Source: Caenimonas soli (GTDB lineage Bacteria > Pseudomonadota > Gammaproteobacteria > Burkholderiales > Burkholderiaceae_C). From it: a stretch of 64,000 nucleotides of DNA. Location of the stretch: NCBI RefSeq assembly GCF_013155545.1, contig NZ_JABJVV010000003.1:186001-250000 (forward strand). The letters run 5' to 3'. The position numbers and the translations under genes are program-made. Positions 18,926-27,015 of this stretch are shown one piece after another (position 1 is the stretch's first letter; every line of letters starts with the position of its first letter). Under the pieces are notes generated by a model. The model worked only from the letters and a program-made list of their open reading frames with translations, made no database searches and was not told where the DNA came from.

Positions 18926-19507
18926 ATGGCCTTGCTGATCCTGGGACTGGTCCTTTTCCTGGGCGTCCACTCCACCCGCATCTTCGCGGACGACTGGCGC
19001 GGCTCCATGATCGCCAGGCTCGGGCCATTGCGGTGGAAGGGCCTGTACGCCCTGGTTTCCATCATCGGTTTCATCGTGCTCGTCTATGGCTACAAGCTGG
19101 CGCGCCAGGAGACGATGGTGCTGTGGACATCGCCGGGCTGGATGAAGCACGTGACGGCCTTGCTCACGGTCTTCGCCTTCATCCTGTTCGTCTCGGCCTA
19201 TGTGCCGAACAACTCCTTCAAGGCCCGGCTGCACCATCCGCAGGTGTTGTCGGTGAAGGTCTGGGCGCTGGCCCACCTGCTGGCCACGGGCATCGCGGCC
19301 GGGGTGCTGCTGTTCGGCGCCTTCCTGATCTGGGCAGTGCTGAGCTTTCGGGCGGCGCGTGAGCGTGATCGGATTGCCGGCACGGTGTACCCGCCGGGGA
19401 CTGCGGTGGGGACATCGATTGCGATTGCCGTCGGGCTGGTGGCATGGTCGGTGTTTGCGCTGTTGCTGCATGGGCCGCTGATCGGGGTGAGGCCGATGGG
19501 GTACTGA
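18926..19507 (+). CDS. NnrU family membrane protein
   Basis: A 193-residue inner-membrane protein with about five hydrophobic segments, beginning MALLILGLVLFLGVHSTRIF. The HSxRIF motif, the WKGLYALVSIIGF segment and HPMxxxVKxWALAHLL-like text (HHPQVLSVKVWALAHLLATG) are typical of the NnrU family. NnrU is linked to nitrite/nitric-oxide metabolism and relatives act in carotenoid isomerisation; no such genes are nearby. An upstream in-frame ATG would add seven residues without a better binding site. Confidence 0.88.
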   Translation: MALLILGLVLFLGVHSTRIFADDWRGSMIARLGPLRWKGLYALVSIIGFIVLVYGYKLARQETMVLWTSPGWMKHVTALLTVFAFILFVSAYVPNNSFKARLHHPQVLSVKVWALAHLLATGIAAGVLLFGAFLIWAVLSFRAARERDRIAGTVYPPGTAVGTSIAIAVGLVAWSVFALLLHGPLIGVRPMGY

Positions 19508-19511
19508 AGGC

Positions 19512-19943
19512 ATGAAGGTGCACGTTCTTAGACTCTCTCCGGGGGATGACCTGCGCGCTGCGCTCGAGTCGGCCTTCGCCGCGCTGTCGCGCGAGCATGG
19601 CATCGCGGCGGCCTGCATCGTGTCGGCCGTGGGCAGCCTGTCGCAGGCGATGCTGCGCTATGCCGACAAGCCGGGCGGCAGCGACATCAACGGGCCGCTG
19701 GAGCTGTTGATGCTGTCGGGCACGCTCAGTGCCGACGGCGCACACCTGCATGGCAGCGTGGCGGATGCCAATGGCGAGGTGAAGGGCGGGCACATCATGC
19801 CGGGCTGCATCGTGCGCACCACGGCCGAGGTGGTGATCGCGCTGTTGCCGGGTTGGGAGTTCCGGCGGGAGCTGGATGTGGCGACGGGGTTCAGGGAGTT
19901 GGCGGCGAGGCGGAAGATGGATTCCGGATCGAGTCCGGAATGA
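19512..19943 (+). CDS. PPC (DUF296) domain protein
   Basis: A 143-residue protein with the PCC/DUF296 fold: MKVHVLRLSPGDDLRAALES, then IVSAVGSLSQAMLRYAD, LELLMLSGTLSADGAHLHGS and GGHIMPGCIVRTTAEVVIAL, including the conserved HLH and GGHxxxG-type metal-site region. Bacterial members are often trimeric and of unknown function; plant relatives bind AT-rich DNA. It follows nnrU after 4 bases, so they are likely co-transcribed. The last eight residues, MDSGSSPE, and the stop codon are encoded by a dispersed palindromic repeat, so the natural C-terminus was replaced or extended. Confidence 0.85.
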   Translation: MKVHVLRLSPGDDLRAALESAFAALSREHGIAAACIVSAVGSLSQAMLRYADKPGGSDINGPLELLMLSGTLSADGAHLHGSVADANGEVKGGHIMPGCIVRTTAEVVIALLPGWEFRRELDVATGFRELAARRKMDSGSSPE

Positions 19944-19968
19944 CAGCCAACCCCGGAATGACAGCCAT
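19917..19968. repeat. Dispersed palindromic repeat at the PPC gene end
   Basis: ATTCCGGA-TCGAG-TCCGGAAT with ATGG before and GACAGCC after, followed by a partial second copy (CCCCGGAATGACAGCC, 19951-19966). The first copy encodes MDSGSSPE-stop. Confidence 0.85.
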
Positions 19969-19980
19969 GACAGGCGCGTT

Positions 19981-20595
19981 TTGACAGCAGTCGCCGTTAT
20001 CGACTTCGAGACCACCGGCCTGTCGCCGGCGATGGGCGACCGCGCGACGGAGATTGCCGTGGTACTGGTGGAGGGCGATCGGGTGGTCGATCGCTTTCAG
20101 AGCCTGATGAACGCGGGCGTGCGCATCTCGGCCTTCATCGAGGCCTATACCGGCATCAGCAACGCCATGATCGCCACGGCGCCCAAGGCCGAGACGGTGA
20201 TGGCCGAGGCCAGCCGGTTCGTCGGCGGGCGGCCGATGGTGGCGCACAACGCTTCGTTCGACCGGCGCTTCTGGATGGCGGAGCTCGAGCGGGCCGACCG
20301 CCCGGCCAGCGAGCCGTTCGCTTGCACCATGCTGCTGTCGCGCCGGCTCTATCCGCAGGCGCCCAACTACAAGCTGGGCTCGTTGGCGTCGTTTCACGCG
20401 CTGCCGTCGTCCGGCCGGGCTCACCGGGCGATGGCGGATGCCGAAACGGCGGCGGCGTTGCTCGGGCAGATCCGCACCGACCTGCGTTCTCGCTTCGGCG
20501 TGCCCGAGCCGCGGCACGCGCTGCTGATGAAGCTGCAGGCCTGCACGCGCCACGCCGTGCCGCGGGCGATCGAAGCGCACCTGGCTGCGTCCTGA
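19981..20595 (+). CDS. DnaQ-like 3'-5' exonuclease
   Basis: A 204-residue DEDDh exonuclease. Exo I is VIDFETTG near the N-terminus, Exo II is MVAHNASFDRRFW, and Exo III is HRAMADAETAAALL with the catalytic His. It resembles the epsilon proofreading subunit but is short and carries an extra C-terminal segment (EPRHALLMKLQACTRHAVP). No ATG is usable: in-frame candidates lie inside the preceding gene, so the TTG at 19981 is chosen. A repeat separates it from the PPC gene. Likely a general DNA or RNA exonuclease. Confidence 0.87.
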   Translation: MTAVAVIDFETTGLSPAMGDRATEIAVVLVEGDRVVDRFQSLMNAGVRISAFIEAYTGISNAMIATAPKAETVMAEASRFVGGRPMVAHNASFDRRFWMAELERADRPASEPFACTMLLSRRLYPQAPNYKLGSLASFHALPSSGRAHRAMADAETAAALLGQIRTDLRSRFGVPEPRHALLMKLQACTRHAVPRAIEAHLAAS

Positions 20596-20685
20596 ATTTG
20601 TCAGCAGGGCTGGCGCCGAGCTTGCGCTTGGGCCGGCTGCTGCACTATCTTTGTGGCCCCATCTTTTTACGAGAGGCAGCCCATC

Positions 20686-21102
20686 ATGGCGACCAGCTCC
20701 AATCTTCCCGAAAGCGTCATCTCGCATGTCTCGCTGGGCACCAACGACTTCCGGCGGGCCAAGGCCTTCTACGACGCGCTGCTGCCCACCTTGCAGATCC
20801 GCTGCGTGATGGAGTTCCCCGGCGGAGCGGGCTACGGGCGCAAGTTTCCCGAGTTCTGGATCCAGAACCCACAGGATGGCGGAAAGGCCAGCGTGGGCAA
20901 CGGCGTGCATATCTCGTTCCTGGCCAATTCGAAGGCCGAAGTGAACGCCTTCCACGCCAAGGCGCTGGAGCTGGGCGGCAAGGACGATGGCGCGCCGGGC
21001 GCCAGACCCGAGTACGACAAGCATTACTACGCGGCGTTCGTGCGCGATCTCGATGGCAACAAGATCGAGGCGATGCTGATGGTTGAGCCGGGGAAAGAGT
21101 AG
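20686..21102 (+). CDS. VOC family (glyoxalase/bleomycin-resistance-like) protein
   Basis: A 138-residue protein with the betaalphabetabetabeta pattern of vicinal oxygen chelate enzymes: VISHVSLGTNDFRRAKAFYD opens the first module and YAAFVRDLDGNKIEAMLM closes the second. Candidate metal ligands are His in ISHVSLG, His in GVHISFL and Glu in KIEAM. The start at 20686 has GAGAGG upstream. An ATG at 20653 would place that binding site inside the gene. Substrate unknown. Confidence 0.85.
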   Translation: MATSSNLPESVISHVSLGTNDFRRAKAFYDALLPTLQIRCVMEFPGGAGYGRKFPEFWIQNPQDGGKASVGNGVHISFLANSKAEVNAFHAKALELGGKDDGAPGARPEYDKHYYAAFVRDLDGNKIEAMLMVEPGKE

Positions 21103-21185
21103 GGCGATAGGCGAAGCTGTCCGACAGTGCGGCCGCAATGGCCACCGCCAAATGAGCTATCCCTTAACTTTCAAGGAGTCCCAGC

Positions 21186-21389
21186 ATGCCGAAGAGTCAG
21201 AACCCGCAAGACAAGCAAGCGCCGCAGAGCGGCAAGGTCGAGAACGATTTCAACAAGGTGGGAGAACAGAAGCCCACGCAGAAGAACGAGGGCAAGCGTA
21301 CGCCGAAGAGCCGGCACGATCGTGAATCAAATATCGGCGGTGACAACCAGAACCAGGCGCGCCGCGGCGCCGCCGGCATCGGCCACTAA
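21186..21389 (+). CDS. Small highly charged protein
   Basis: A 67-residue hydrophilic protein starting MPKSQNPQDKQAPQSGKVEN and ending RRGAAGIGH. Gln, Asn, Lys and Asp dominate and no hydrophobic core is visible, so it is probably disordered, similar in style to small stress-related proteins. AAGGAG lies eight bases before the ATG, which supports expression. It converges with the gene at 21395-21621. Family not recognised. Confidence 0.65.
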   Translation: MPKSQNPQDKQAPQSGKVENDFNKVGEQKPTQKNEGKRTPKSRHDRESNIGGDNQNQARRGAAGIGH

Positions 21390-21394
21390 GCGCG

Positions 21395-21621
21395 TCAGCC
21401 CTGGCTTCTGGGCGCGGGCGCGTGCAGGTCTGAAAATTCGAACGAGCGCGCCAGGCCCAGGGCGCAGCCCTTGGGCTTGTACGTGCCGTCCAGCTGTTTC
21501 ACGAACAGCTGTTGCCCCGCCAGCAAGCGGCGCAACACCGGCTCGAGCTGGCCCAGGATGCCTGGGCTCAGGCAAGCGGCGACTACGGTTCCTGCATCAA
21601 ACGAATCTTGAACGTATTGCA
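21395..21621 (-). CDS. Hypothetical protein
   Basis: A 75-codon frame beginning MQYVQDSFDAGTVVAACLSP and continuing ILGQLEPVLRRLLAGQQLFV. GGAG lies five bases before the ATG. The amphipathic composition looks protein-like, but no family is recognised. The frame stays open upstream to 21793, through a terminator hairpin, so the inner start is preferred. Confidence 0.5.
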
Positions 21622-21780
21622 TGTCACTCCGGTGGTGGTGATGACTGGCTCCCTGCCTGCTGCATTTTTGTCGTGATGCTGGACGGGGATTGTGCGCGCC
21701 GCGTGAGGCCGAAACTGTCGGCAGGATGACAAAAAGGCCCCTGCCAGGCCCGTTGTTACTACTTTGTTGTATGGACGCAA

Positions 21781-21807
21781 AAAAGCCGCCCACAGGGGCG
21801 GCTTTGC
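21781..21807 (-). terminator. Rho-independent terminator of the DUF4148 gene
   Basis: On the - strand AAAGCCGCCCC, loop TGTG, GGGCGGCTTTTTT: a strong GC stem followed by a T run, 34 bases after the DUF4148 stop codon. Confidence 0.85.
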
Positions 21808-21840
21808 TATAGCTGGAAGAGCTCGGGGCTTACTCGGAGC

Positions 21841-22206
21841 TTACTGGGCAGTGTGCGGTTGACCGGCCAGCGTGGTGGTCGGGCTCACTTGGCGGCCGGC
21901 GAACTGGGCCAGGTAGGCCGAGCCGCTGTCTTCACCGTTGAGCGCTGCCACTTCGTCGCGGGCTGCGGTGTATTCGGCCACTACGTCGGCGCGCGACTTG
22001 GTGCTCTTGAATTTGGCCAGCGGGTTGTACTGGGTGGACCAGGGGCTGGTGCCGGCGCGCTTGAATTGCGCCAGTTCGACCTGCACTTCAGCGCGGGTCT
22101 TGCCGCCGACGAAGGGCGTGTTGTCGATGGTGATGTCGTCGGCGAGTGCGTTGCCGGCGAAGACTGCAGCGGTGATAGCGAGTACGGAGGCGATGTTGCG
22201 GTTCAT
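21841..22206 (-). CDS. Secreted DUF4148 protein
   Basis: A 121-residue protein with a signal peptide (MNRNIASVLAITAAVFAGNA, cleavage after LADD likely). The mature part carries the DUF4148 motif KTRAEVQVELAQFKRAG and a second similar unit SRADVVAEYTAARDEVAALN. This family of small periplasmic proteins is expanded in Burkholderiales; function unknown. It is monocistronic, ending at a clear terminator. The 276 bases upstream contain three copies of TCTCGCAGAAA/TCTCGCAGGG-like text. Confidence 0.85.
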   Translation of the reverse strand: MNRNIASVLAITAAVFAGNALADDITIDNTPFVGGKTRAEVQVELAQFKRAGTSPWSTQYNPLAKFKSTKSRADVVAEYTAARDEVAALNGEDSGSAYLAQFAGRQVSPTTTLAGQPHTAQ

Positions 22207-22482
22207 GGTGTCTTCCCTTCTGGGTGTGGTTAGTGGTGAATAGCAGATGGGCGGGATAACCTCAGGCACAAGAAGCGGATTCGTGGACACGCTGTTTCGG
22301 AAATGGAAACAACGGCAGGAGTACGGCGCCTCAGAAAAGGCGCAATGAATCTCGCAGAAAGTTGCCGCACCGCTGCTTATTCCACTGGTGGAACAAAGAC
22401 TTGGCCGCGTCTCGCATCTCGCAGAAAATCTCGCAGGGACGTGAGAGTGATCCGTGCAGCGGAACCCCTGCATAATTGACAA

Positions 22483-22782
22483 ATGGACATCGCGCCCGCC
22501 CAACACAACCGCATTGCGGAGATTTGCACCCGCTATCACGTGCGGCGGATGAGTCTTTTTGGCTCGGCGGCCGTGGGCAACGAGCGCCCCGACAGTGACG
22601 TCGACCTCCTCGTGGAATTCATCCCTGGTGAGGCGCCAAGTGGGTTTGGCTTGGTGGCGATGCAAGAGGAGCTGTCGAGCGCGTTCGATGGTCGGAGAGT
22701 TGATCTGGCATTCCCGTCGATACTGCGCAACCCTTTCCGGCGGGAACAGATTGAGCCGCAGCTCCGGCCCTTGTTCCAATAG
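22483..22782 (+). CDS. mntA: MNT-domain nucleotidyltransferase antitoxin (MntA-like)
   Basis: A 99-residue minimal nucleotidyltransferase. The motif GS-x10-DxD is complete: FGSAAVGNERPDSDVDLLVE with Ser28, Asp39 and Asp41. In characterised pairs, MntA silences the HEPN toxin by adding AMP units to a tyrosine near its active site. It is followed after four bases by the HEPN gene. The order antitoxin-toxin and small sizes fit the MntA/HepT toxin-antitoxin family. Confidence 0.9.
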   Translation: MDIAPAQHNRIAEICTRYHVRRMSLFGSAAVGNERPDSDVDLLVEFIPGEAPSGFGLVAMQEELSSAFDGRRVDLAFPSILRNPFRREQIEPQLRPLFQ

Positions 22783-22786
22783 CGCA

Positions 22787-23131
22787 ATGGATCGCACGCC
22801 GGCCTACCTTGCAGACATGTTGCAGTTCGTCCGGGAGCTCCGTGAGGTCGTTCATGGCAAGGCCCTCGACGAGTTCGTGGCGGACCGGGTCTTATGCCTT
22901 GCGGTCGAAAGACTTTTCATCAATGTTGGGGAAGCGGCCAAGCGCATTGATCCGACCGAGTCCGCGCAGATGCCAGATATCCCATGGACCCAGATCATCG
23001 GGTTGAGGAACATCCTTGCGCATGGGTATGAGCAGGTCGATCACGAAGTGCTTTACAAATCGATATCCGAGGACCTGCCTGCGCTGCAGGTTGGCTTGGA
23101 AACTTGGCTAGCCGCCAAACGGCACTCGTGA
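22787..23131 (+). CDS. hepT: HEPN-domain RNase toxin (HepT-like)
   Basis: A 114-residue helical protein with the HEPN ribonuclease motif Rx4H and following Tyr: RNILAHGY, Arg74, His79 and Tyr81. All three key residues are present, so the toxin should be active. It pairs with the MntA-like gene immediately upstream. Its stop codon overlaps the GTG start of an alpha/beta hydrolase gene (GTGA at 23128-23131), which is unusual for a toxin-antitoxin cassette. Confidence 0.9.
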   Translation: MDRTPAYLADMLQFVRELREVVHGKALDEFVADRVLCLAVERLFINVGEAAKRIDPTESAQMPDIPWTQIIGLRNILAHGYEQVDHEVLYKSISEDLPALQVGLETWLAAKRHS

Positions 23132-24084
23132 AACTGCTGGTTCGTGCCCTGCTCCTCGTGCTGGCCGGCGTGCTGTTCTTCGGCTCCATCGCCGTTGTCG
23201 CCACCTGGGCGCCCGACCAGCCTGTCGATCAACTCAAACCGCGCTGGGCCCGGCCGCCATCGCGCTTCCTGGAAGTGAACGGCCTGAACGTGCACCTGCG
23301 CGACGAGGGCCCGCACAACGATCCGGTGCCCATCGTGCTGCTGCATGGCACCTCGGCCAGCCTGCACACCTGGGAGGGCTGGACCCAGGCCCTGCGCGAC
23401 AAGCGCCGCGTGATCCGGTTCGACCTGCCCGGCTTCGGCTTGACCGGCCCCAACCCCGAGAACGACTACTCCACCGAGGCCTATGTGCAGTTCGTGCGCG
23501 CGGTCATGGACAAGCTGGGCGTGCAGCGCTTCGTGCTGGCCGGCAATTCGCTCGGTGGGCAGATTGCCTGGTCGGCGGCGGCGGCCATGCCGGATCGCGT
23601 CGATCGCCTGATCCTGGTCGATGCCAGCGGCTATCCGCCCGAATCAATGACCACGCCCCAGTCGATTCCCCTGGGCTTTCGCATCGCCGCCACGCCGGGG
23701 CTGCGGTTGCTTTCGCGGTACACGCTGCCGCGCGGCGTGGTCGAAAGCACCCTGCGCAGTGTCTATGGCGATCCCTCCAAGGTGACGCCGGAACTGGTGG
23801 ACCTGTATTCGGACATGACGCTGCGCCGGGGCAACCGCAAGGCGCTGAGCCGGCGCATCGAACAGGGCTACACCGGCAACGTGGGGCTGCTCAAGCAGAT
23901 CCAGGCGCCCACGCTGGTGCTGTGGGGCGGCAAGGACCGCTTGATGCCGCTGGAGTTCGGCCAGCGCTTCGTGCGCGACATCGCCGGCGCCCGGCTGGTG
24001 GTGTTCGAGGATCTGGGGCATGTGCCCCACGAGGAAGACCCGTCCCGTACCGTGGACGAGGTCAGGCGTTTCCTGGCGTCTTGA
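23128..24084 (+). CDS. Alpha/beta hydrolase
   Basis: A 318-residue hydrolase with an N-terminal membrane anchor (VKLLVRALLLVLAGVLFFGS). The fold's key elements are present: oxyanion-hole LLHGTSASLHTWEGW, nucleophile elbow AGNSLGGQIAW with Ser, acid VLWGGKDRLMP with Asp, and His in EDLGHVPHEEDP. Substrate is unknown; the sequence resembles haloalkane-dehalogenase/epoxide-hydrolase-like esterases. The GTG start overlaps the hepT stop. Its 3' end overlaps the convergent SRPBCC gene by 23 bases. Confidence 0.87.
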   Translation: MKLLVRALLLVLAGVLFFGSIAVVATWAPDQPVDQLKPRWARPPSRFLEVNGLNVHLRDEGPHNDPVPIVLLHGTSASLHTWEGWTQALRDKRRVIRFDLPGFGLTGPNPENDYSTEAYVQFVRAVMDKLGVQRFVLAGNSLGGQIAWSAAAAMPDRVDRLILVDASGYPPESMTTPQSIPLGFRIAATPGLRLLSRYTLPRGVVESTLRSVYGDPSKVTPELVDLYSDMTLRRGNRKALSRRIEQGYTGNVGLLKQIQAPTLVLWGGKDRLMPLEFGQRFVRDIAGARLVVFEDLGHVPHEEDPSRTVDEVRRFLAS

Positions 24085-24565
24085 ACCCTAGGCCCCAGCT
24101 GCGGGCCGTGAGCACCTTATCGAGCTGCTGGAGCATGCTGGTCCAGCCCTGGCGGGTGCGCGCCTCGTTGGCGCGGGCGTCGTCGTTGTCGCCCAGGTCG
24201 TGGGTGAGGACCAGTTCGCTGATGTGCGGGCCCATGGGCACGACGTCGATGGTCACCCGCGTGGTCTGGTCGAAAAAGGGCTCGACGCTGTAGTCGAACA
24301 CCAGGCGGTGCGGGCGGCTGATCTCCACGTAGGTGCCGCGATGCTGGGCGTCGAAGAAACTTTCGTAGCCGTCTGCGTCGGGCCTGCGGTCGGTCACGGT
24401 GAAATGGCCGCCTATCTGCGGGTCGATCTCGCAATGGAGGATGTTGCCGGTGCGGGTGGCAAACAGGAAGCGCCCGGCCTGAGCGGGCGTCATCCAGGCG
24501 TCGAAGACCTTCTCGGCCGGGACGTTGTAACGGTGGGTGACGCGCACGATGATGGAGTCGGCCAT
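24062..24565 (-). CDS. SRPBCC (AHSA1-like) domain protein
   Basis: A 167-residue START-like protein beginning MADSIIVRVTHRYNVPAEKV, with FDAWMTPAQAGRFLFATRTG, the GGHF turn and a long C-terminal helix (EARTRQGWTSMLQQLDKVLT). This is the AHSA1 family pattern (Aha1 C-terminal-like), used for binding hydrophobic ligands; no catalytic residues are conserved. It converges with the hydrolase and reads on the same strand as minCDE, but separated from minE by 45 bases. Confidence 0.85.
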   Translation of the reverse strand: MADSIIVRVTHRYNVPAEKVFDAWMTPAQAGRFLFATRTGNILHCEIDPQIGGHFTVTDRRPDADGYESFFDAQHRGTYVEISRPHRLVFDYSVEPFFDQTTRVTIDVVPMGPHISELVLTHDLGDNDDARANEARTRQGWTSMLQQLDKVLTARSWGLGFKTPGNA

Positions 24566-24610
24566 CCTCCGTTTATCTTCGGAGGCCGGTTTCCTGTCAA
24601 GTGCGGGGAC

Positions 24611-24874
24611 TCACTTATGGTCTGGCAGCTCGATCTTGACCTCCAGCACTTCCAGGTTGTCCTGGCGATCGACGTTGACCTTGATGTCCTGCGGGCCGAT
24701 CTTGATGTACTTGGAAATCACGGCCACCAGCTCGCGCTGCAGGGCCGGCAGGTAGTCGGGCTGGGCGGCGTTGCGGCCGCTGCGCTCGTGGGCCAGGATG
24801 ATCTGCAGCCGCTCCTTGGCGACGGTGGCAGTCTTCTTCTTTTCGCCCAGCAGAAAGGATAGGAAGGTTCCCAT
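24611..24874 (-). CDS. minE: Cell division topological specificity factor MinE
   Basis: MinE stimulates MinD ATPase and drives pole-to-pole oscillation so the FtsZ ring forms at mid-cell. The 87-residue protein has the MinD-activating N-terminal helix region ([20 protein letters not shown]) and the dimerisation domain ([20 protein letters not shown]). It lies four bases after minD in the minC-minD-minE operon. Length is typical. Confidence 0.97.
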   Translation of the reverse strand: MGTFLSFLLGEKKKTATVAKERLQIILAHERSGRNAAQPDYLPALQRELVAVISKYIKIGPQDIKVNVDRQDNLEVLEVKIELPDHK

Positions 24875-24878
24875 TGCG

Positions 24879-25694
24879 TCACTTGCCTCCGAACAGGCGC
24901 TTCAGGAAGCCGTTCTTCTGGGCATCGACGAAGCGCATCGGCTTGTCCTGGCCCAGGAAGCGGTCGATCACGTCCTTGTAGGCCTCGGAAACGTCGCTGC
25001 CCTTCATGTGGACGGCAGGCGTGCCCTGGTTGGAGGCCTGCAGCACCGACTCGCTCTCGGGGATGACGCCGATCAGCTTGATGCGCAGGATGTCCTGGAT
25101 GTCTTCCAGCGACAGCATCTGGCCCTGGTCCACGCGGTTGGGGTTGTAGCGGGTGATGAGCAGATGCTCCTTCACGGCTTCCTTGCCGTCGATGGCGCGC
25201 TTGGTCTTGCTGGCCAGCATGCCCAGGATGCGGTCGGAGTCGCGCACCGAGGAGACCTCGGGGTTGGTGACGACCAGGGCCTCGTCGGCGAAGTGCATGG
25301 CCATCAGGGCGCCGGTCTCGATGCCCGCGGGCGAATCGCAGACGATGTATTCGAAGCCCATCCCGGAAAGGTCCTTCAGCACCTTCTCCACGCCGTCCTT
25401 GGACAGCGCTTCCTTGTCGCGGGTCTGCGAGGCGGCCAGCACGAACAGGTTGTCGCACTGCTTGTCCTTGATCAAGGCCTGGTTGAGATTGGCCTCGCCC
25501 TGGATCACGTTGATCAAGTCGTACACCACCCGGCGCTCGCAGCCCATGATGAGGTCGAGGTTGCGCAGGCCGACGTCGAAGTCGATCACGGCGGTCTTGT
25601 GGCCGGCCAGGGCCAGGCCGGAGGCGAAGCTGGCGCTGGTGGTGGTCTTGCCCACACCGCCCTTGCCGGAAGTGACGACGATGATTCTTGCCAT
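24879..25694 (-). CDS. minD: Septum site-determining protein MinD
   Basis: MinD is the membrane-bound ATPase of the Min system. The 271-residue protein begins [20 protein letters not shown], with the deviant Walker A motif of the MinD/ParA family, and has [16 protein letters not shown] and [14 protein letters not shown]. The C-terminus ends FLKRLFGGK, the amphipathic membrane-targeting helix. The ATG at 25694 is chosen because the frame upstream encodes unrelated sequence overlapping minC. It is 17 bases downstream of minC. Confidence 0.98.
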   Translation of the reverse strand: MARIIVVTSGKGGVGKTTTSASFASGLALAGHKTAVIDFDVGLRNLDLIMGCERRVVYDLINVIQGEANLNQALIKDKQCDNLFVLAASQTRDKEALSKDGVEKVLKDLSGMGFEYIVCDSPAGIETGALMAMHFADEALVVTNPEVSSVRDSDRILGMLASKTKRAIDGKEAVKEHLLITRYNPNRVDQGQMLSLEDIQDILRIKLIGVIPESESVLQASNQGTPAVHMKGSDVSEAYKDVIDRFLGQDKPMRFVDAQKNGFLKRLFGGK

Positions 25695-25711
25695 GGGTTG
25701 ATCCTTGTTGA

Positions 25712-26482
25712 TTACTTGAGAGGGTCCATCACCAGCTTGCCCTCGGCGCCGCCGACCAGCCGCACCTGGGTGGGCTTGGACAGGACGTCGGCGGGCAGGG
25801 GCACTTCGCTGGTGCGGTACACCCCGGCGATGGAAATGAGTTCGGGTTCCAGGCACAGGGAAATGATCCGCGCCTCGGTGTTGCCGCGCGCGCCGGCAAT
25901 GGCCTTGCCGCGCAGCGGTGCGTAAACGTGGATATGGCCGTCGGCGATGACTTCGGCGCCGGGGTTGACCATGCTCAGCACGACCAGGTCGCGGCCGCGC
26001 GCGTAGATCTGCTGGCCCGATCGCAGCGGCCGGTCGATGACCAGGGCCGTGGCCAGTGTTTCAGCCCCGGGCGCGGGAGGAGCCGCAGGCTTGTCATTGC
26101 GGACTTGATCCGCAATCCACGCCTTCTCGTTACGCTTGGGTGCAACCACGGCCTCCGGCGCTGCCGCCAGGCCCGCCGCCAACGCCGCCGCCATCTGCGC
26201 AGCGTTGCCGCCGCGCGCCGCCACCGGCAGCACGCGATAGCCGCGCAGCATGGGCAGCAAGGCGCCAAAGTCGATGGCCGCGTCGGCCTCGGCTTGCAAT
26301 GGCGAGAGGTCCAGCACCAGCGGGTCGTTGTCGAAGAAATCCGGGATGTCGCCGAAGCGGGCCTGCAGCTCCGCGGACAGCGCGCGCAGATCGGCCGATT
26401 TCAGCAGCAGCGAGACCAGGGGCAGGTTCGCACTTTTGATTTCGAACGTGGCAGGAGCGCGTCCTGCGAGGGCAACAGTCAT
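25712..26482 (-). CDS. minC: Septum site-determining protein MinC
   Basis: MinC blocks FtsZ polymerisation away from mid-cell. The 256-residue protein has the N-terminal MinC domain (FEIKSANLPLVSLLLKSADL) and the C-terminal beta-helix domain (RPLRSGQQIYARGRDLVVLS, GAEVIADGHIHVYAPLRGKA, IAGARGNTEARI). Between them the linker contains NEKAWIADQVRNDKPAAPP, which is the in-frame translation of a dispersed palindromic repeat (26092-26122). The linker is normally variable, so function is probably kept. The start at 26482 (MTVALAGRAP) is preferred to upstream frames lacking similarity. Confidence 0.95.
   Translation of the reverse strand: MTVALAGRAPATFEIKSANLPLVSLLLKSADLRALSAELQARFGDIPDFFDNDPLVLDLSPLQAEADAAIDFGALLPMLRGYRVLPVAARGGNAAQMAAALAAGLAAAPEAVVAPKRNEKAWIADQVRNDKPAAPPAPGAETLATALVIDRPLRSGQQIYARGRDLVVLSMVNPGAEVIADGHIHVYAPLRGKAIAGARGNTEARIISLCLEPELISIAGVYRTSEVPLPADVLSKPTQVRLVGGAEGKLVMDPLK
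26092..26122. repeat. Dispersed palindromic repeat inside minC
   Basis: TGTC-ATTGCGGA-CTTGA-TCCGCAAT-CCAC, an intact hairpin unit in frame in the MinC interdomain linker, read as WIADQVRND on the - strand. Confidence 0.85.
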
Positions 26483-26635
26483 TGAAGGAAAAACTTTTCT
26501 AAGCTGAGCCAAAAAGCGGCGAATCTTAGCAGTCGGGCGACAGAGCTGTCCTACAGAATCTGTTGCCAAATGCACCTGCTCCCCTTTGGGGCGTCGCCGC
26601 ACACTGAATAAGGCAACGCTTCACAGGAGTTCGCC

Positions 26636-26998
26636 ATGAAGTTCAATCACAGTCCGCACCACTGGATCGCGGTGGCCGTGGTCCTCGCAGCCTTGTTGCT
26701 GACGCTGTCCGTGGCCCATGGCCAGAGCACGGGCGCAGCTGCAGCCTTCGAAGGGCGGCCGTCGATGGCTGGCGCGCAAGCGGGCCAAGGCGCCATGGCA
26801 GGACCGCCGCAAGGCGGTATTGCGGTGGAAAGCAGCGCCGATCTGCTTCAGCGCGATATCAAGCCCGCGCGCGACCAGAGCCTGGCCAAGGACGAACGCA
26901 GTGCGGTGACCAAGGGCAAGCGCGCCGTCAAACGGGTCGTGAAGCGTTCACGCACCGGTGTAGGGGACATCGATGCCCAAAGCAAGGCCGGCAACTGA
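26636..26998 (+). CDS. Small secreted basic protein
   Basis: A 120-residue protein with a membrane/signal segment (WIAVAVVLAALLLTLSVAHG, likely cut after HGQS), an Ala/Gly/Gln-rich middle and a very basic tail (TKGKRAVKRVVKRSRTGVGD). CAGGAG precedes the ATG by seven bases. The basic tail could bind nucleic acid or polyanions in the envelope, but this is a guess. Family not recognised. Confidence 0.65.
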   Translation: MKFNHSPHHWIAVAVVLAALLLTLSVAHGQSTGAAAAFEGRPSMAGAQAGQGAMAGPPQGGIAVESSADLLQRDIKPARDQSLAKDERSAVTKGKRAVKRVVKRSRTGVGDIDAQSKAGN

Positions 26999-27015
26999 AG
27001 GCGGTAAAATCTCCC

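Noticed and set aside
22207..22482. TCTCGCAGAAA repeats as a CRISPR or operator array
   Set aside because: Three short, unevenly spaced copies only, with no common spacer length; treated as local similarity.
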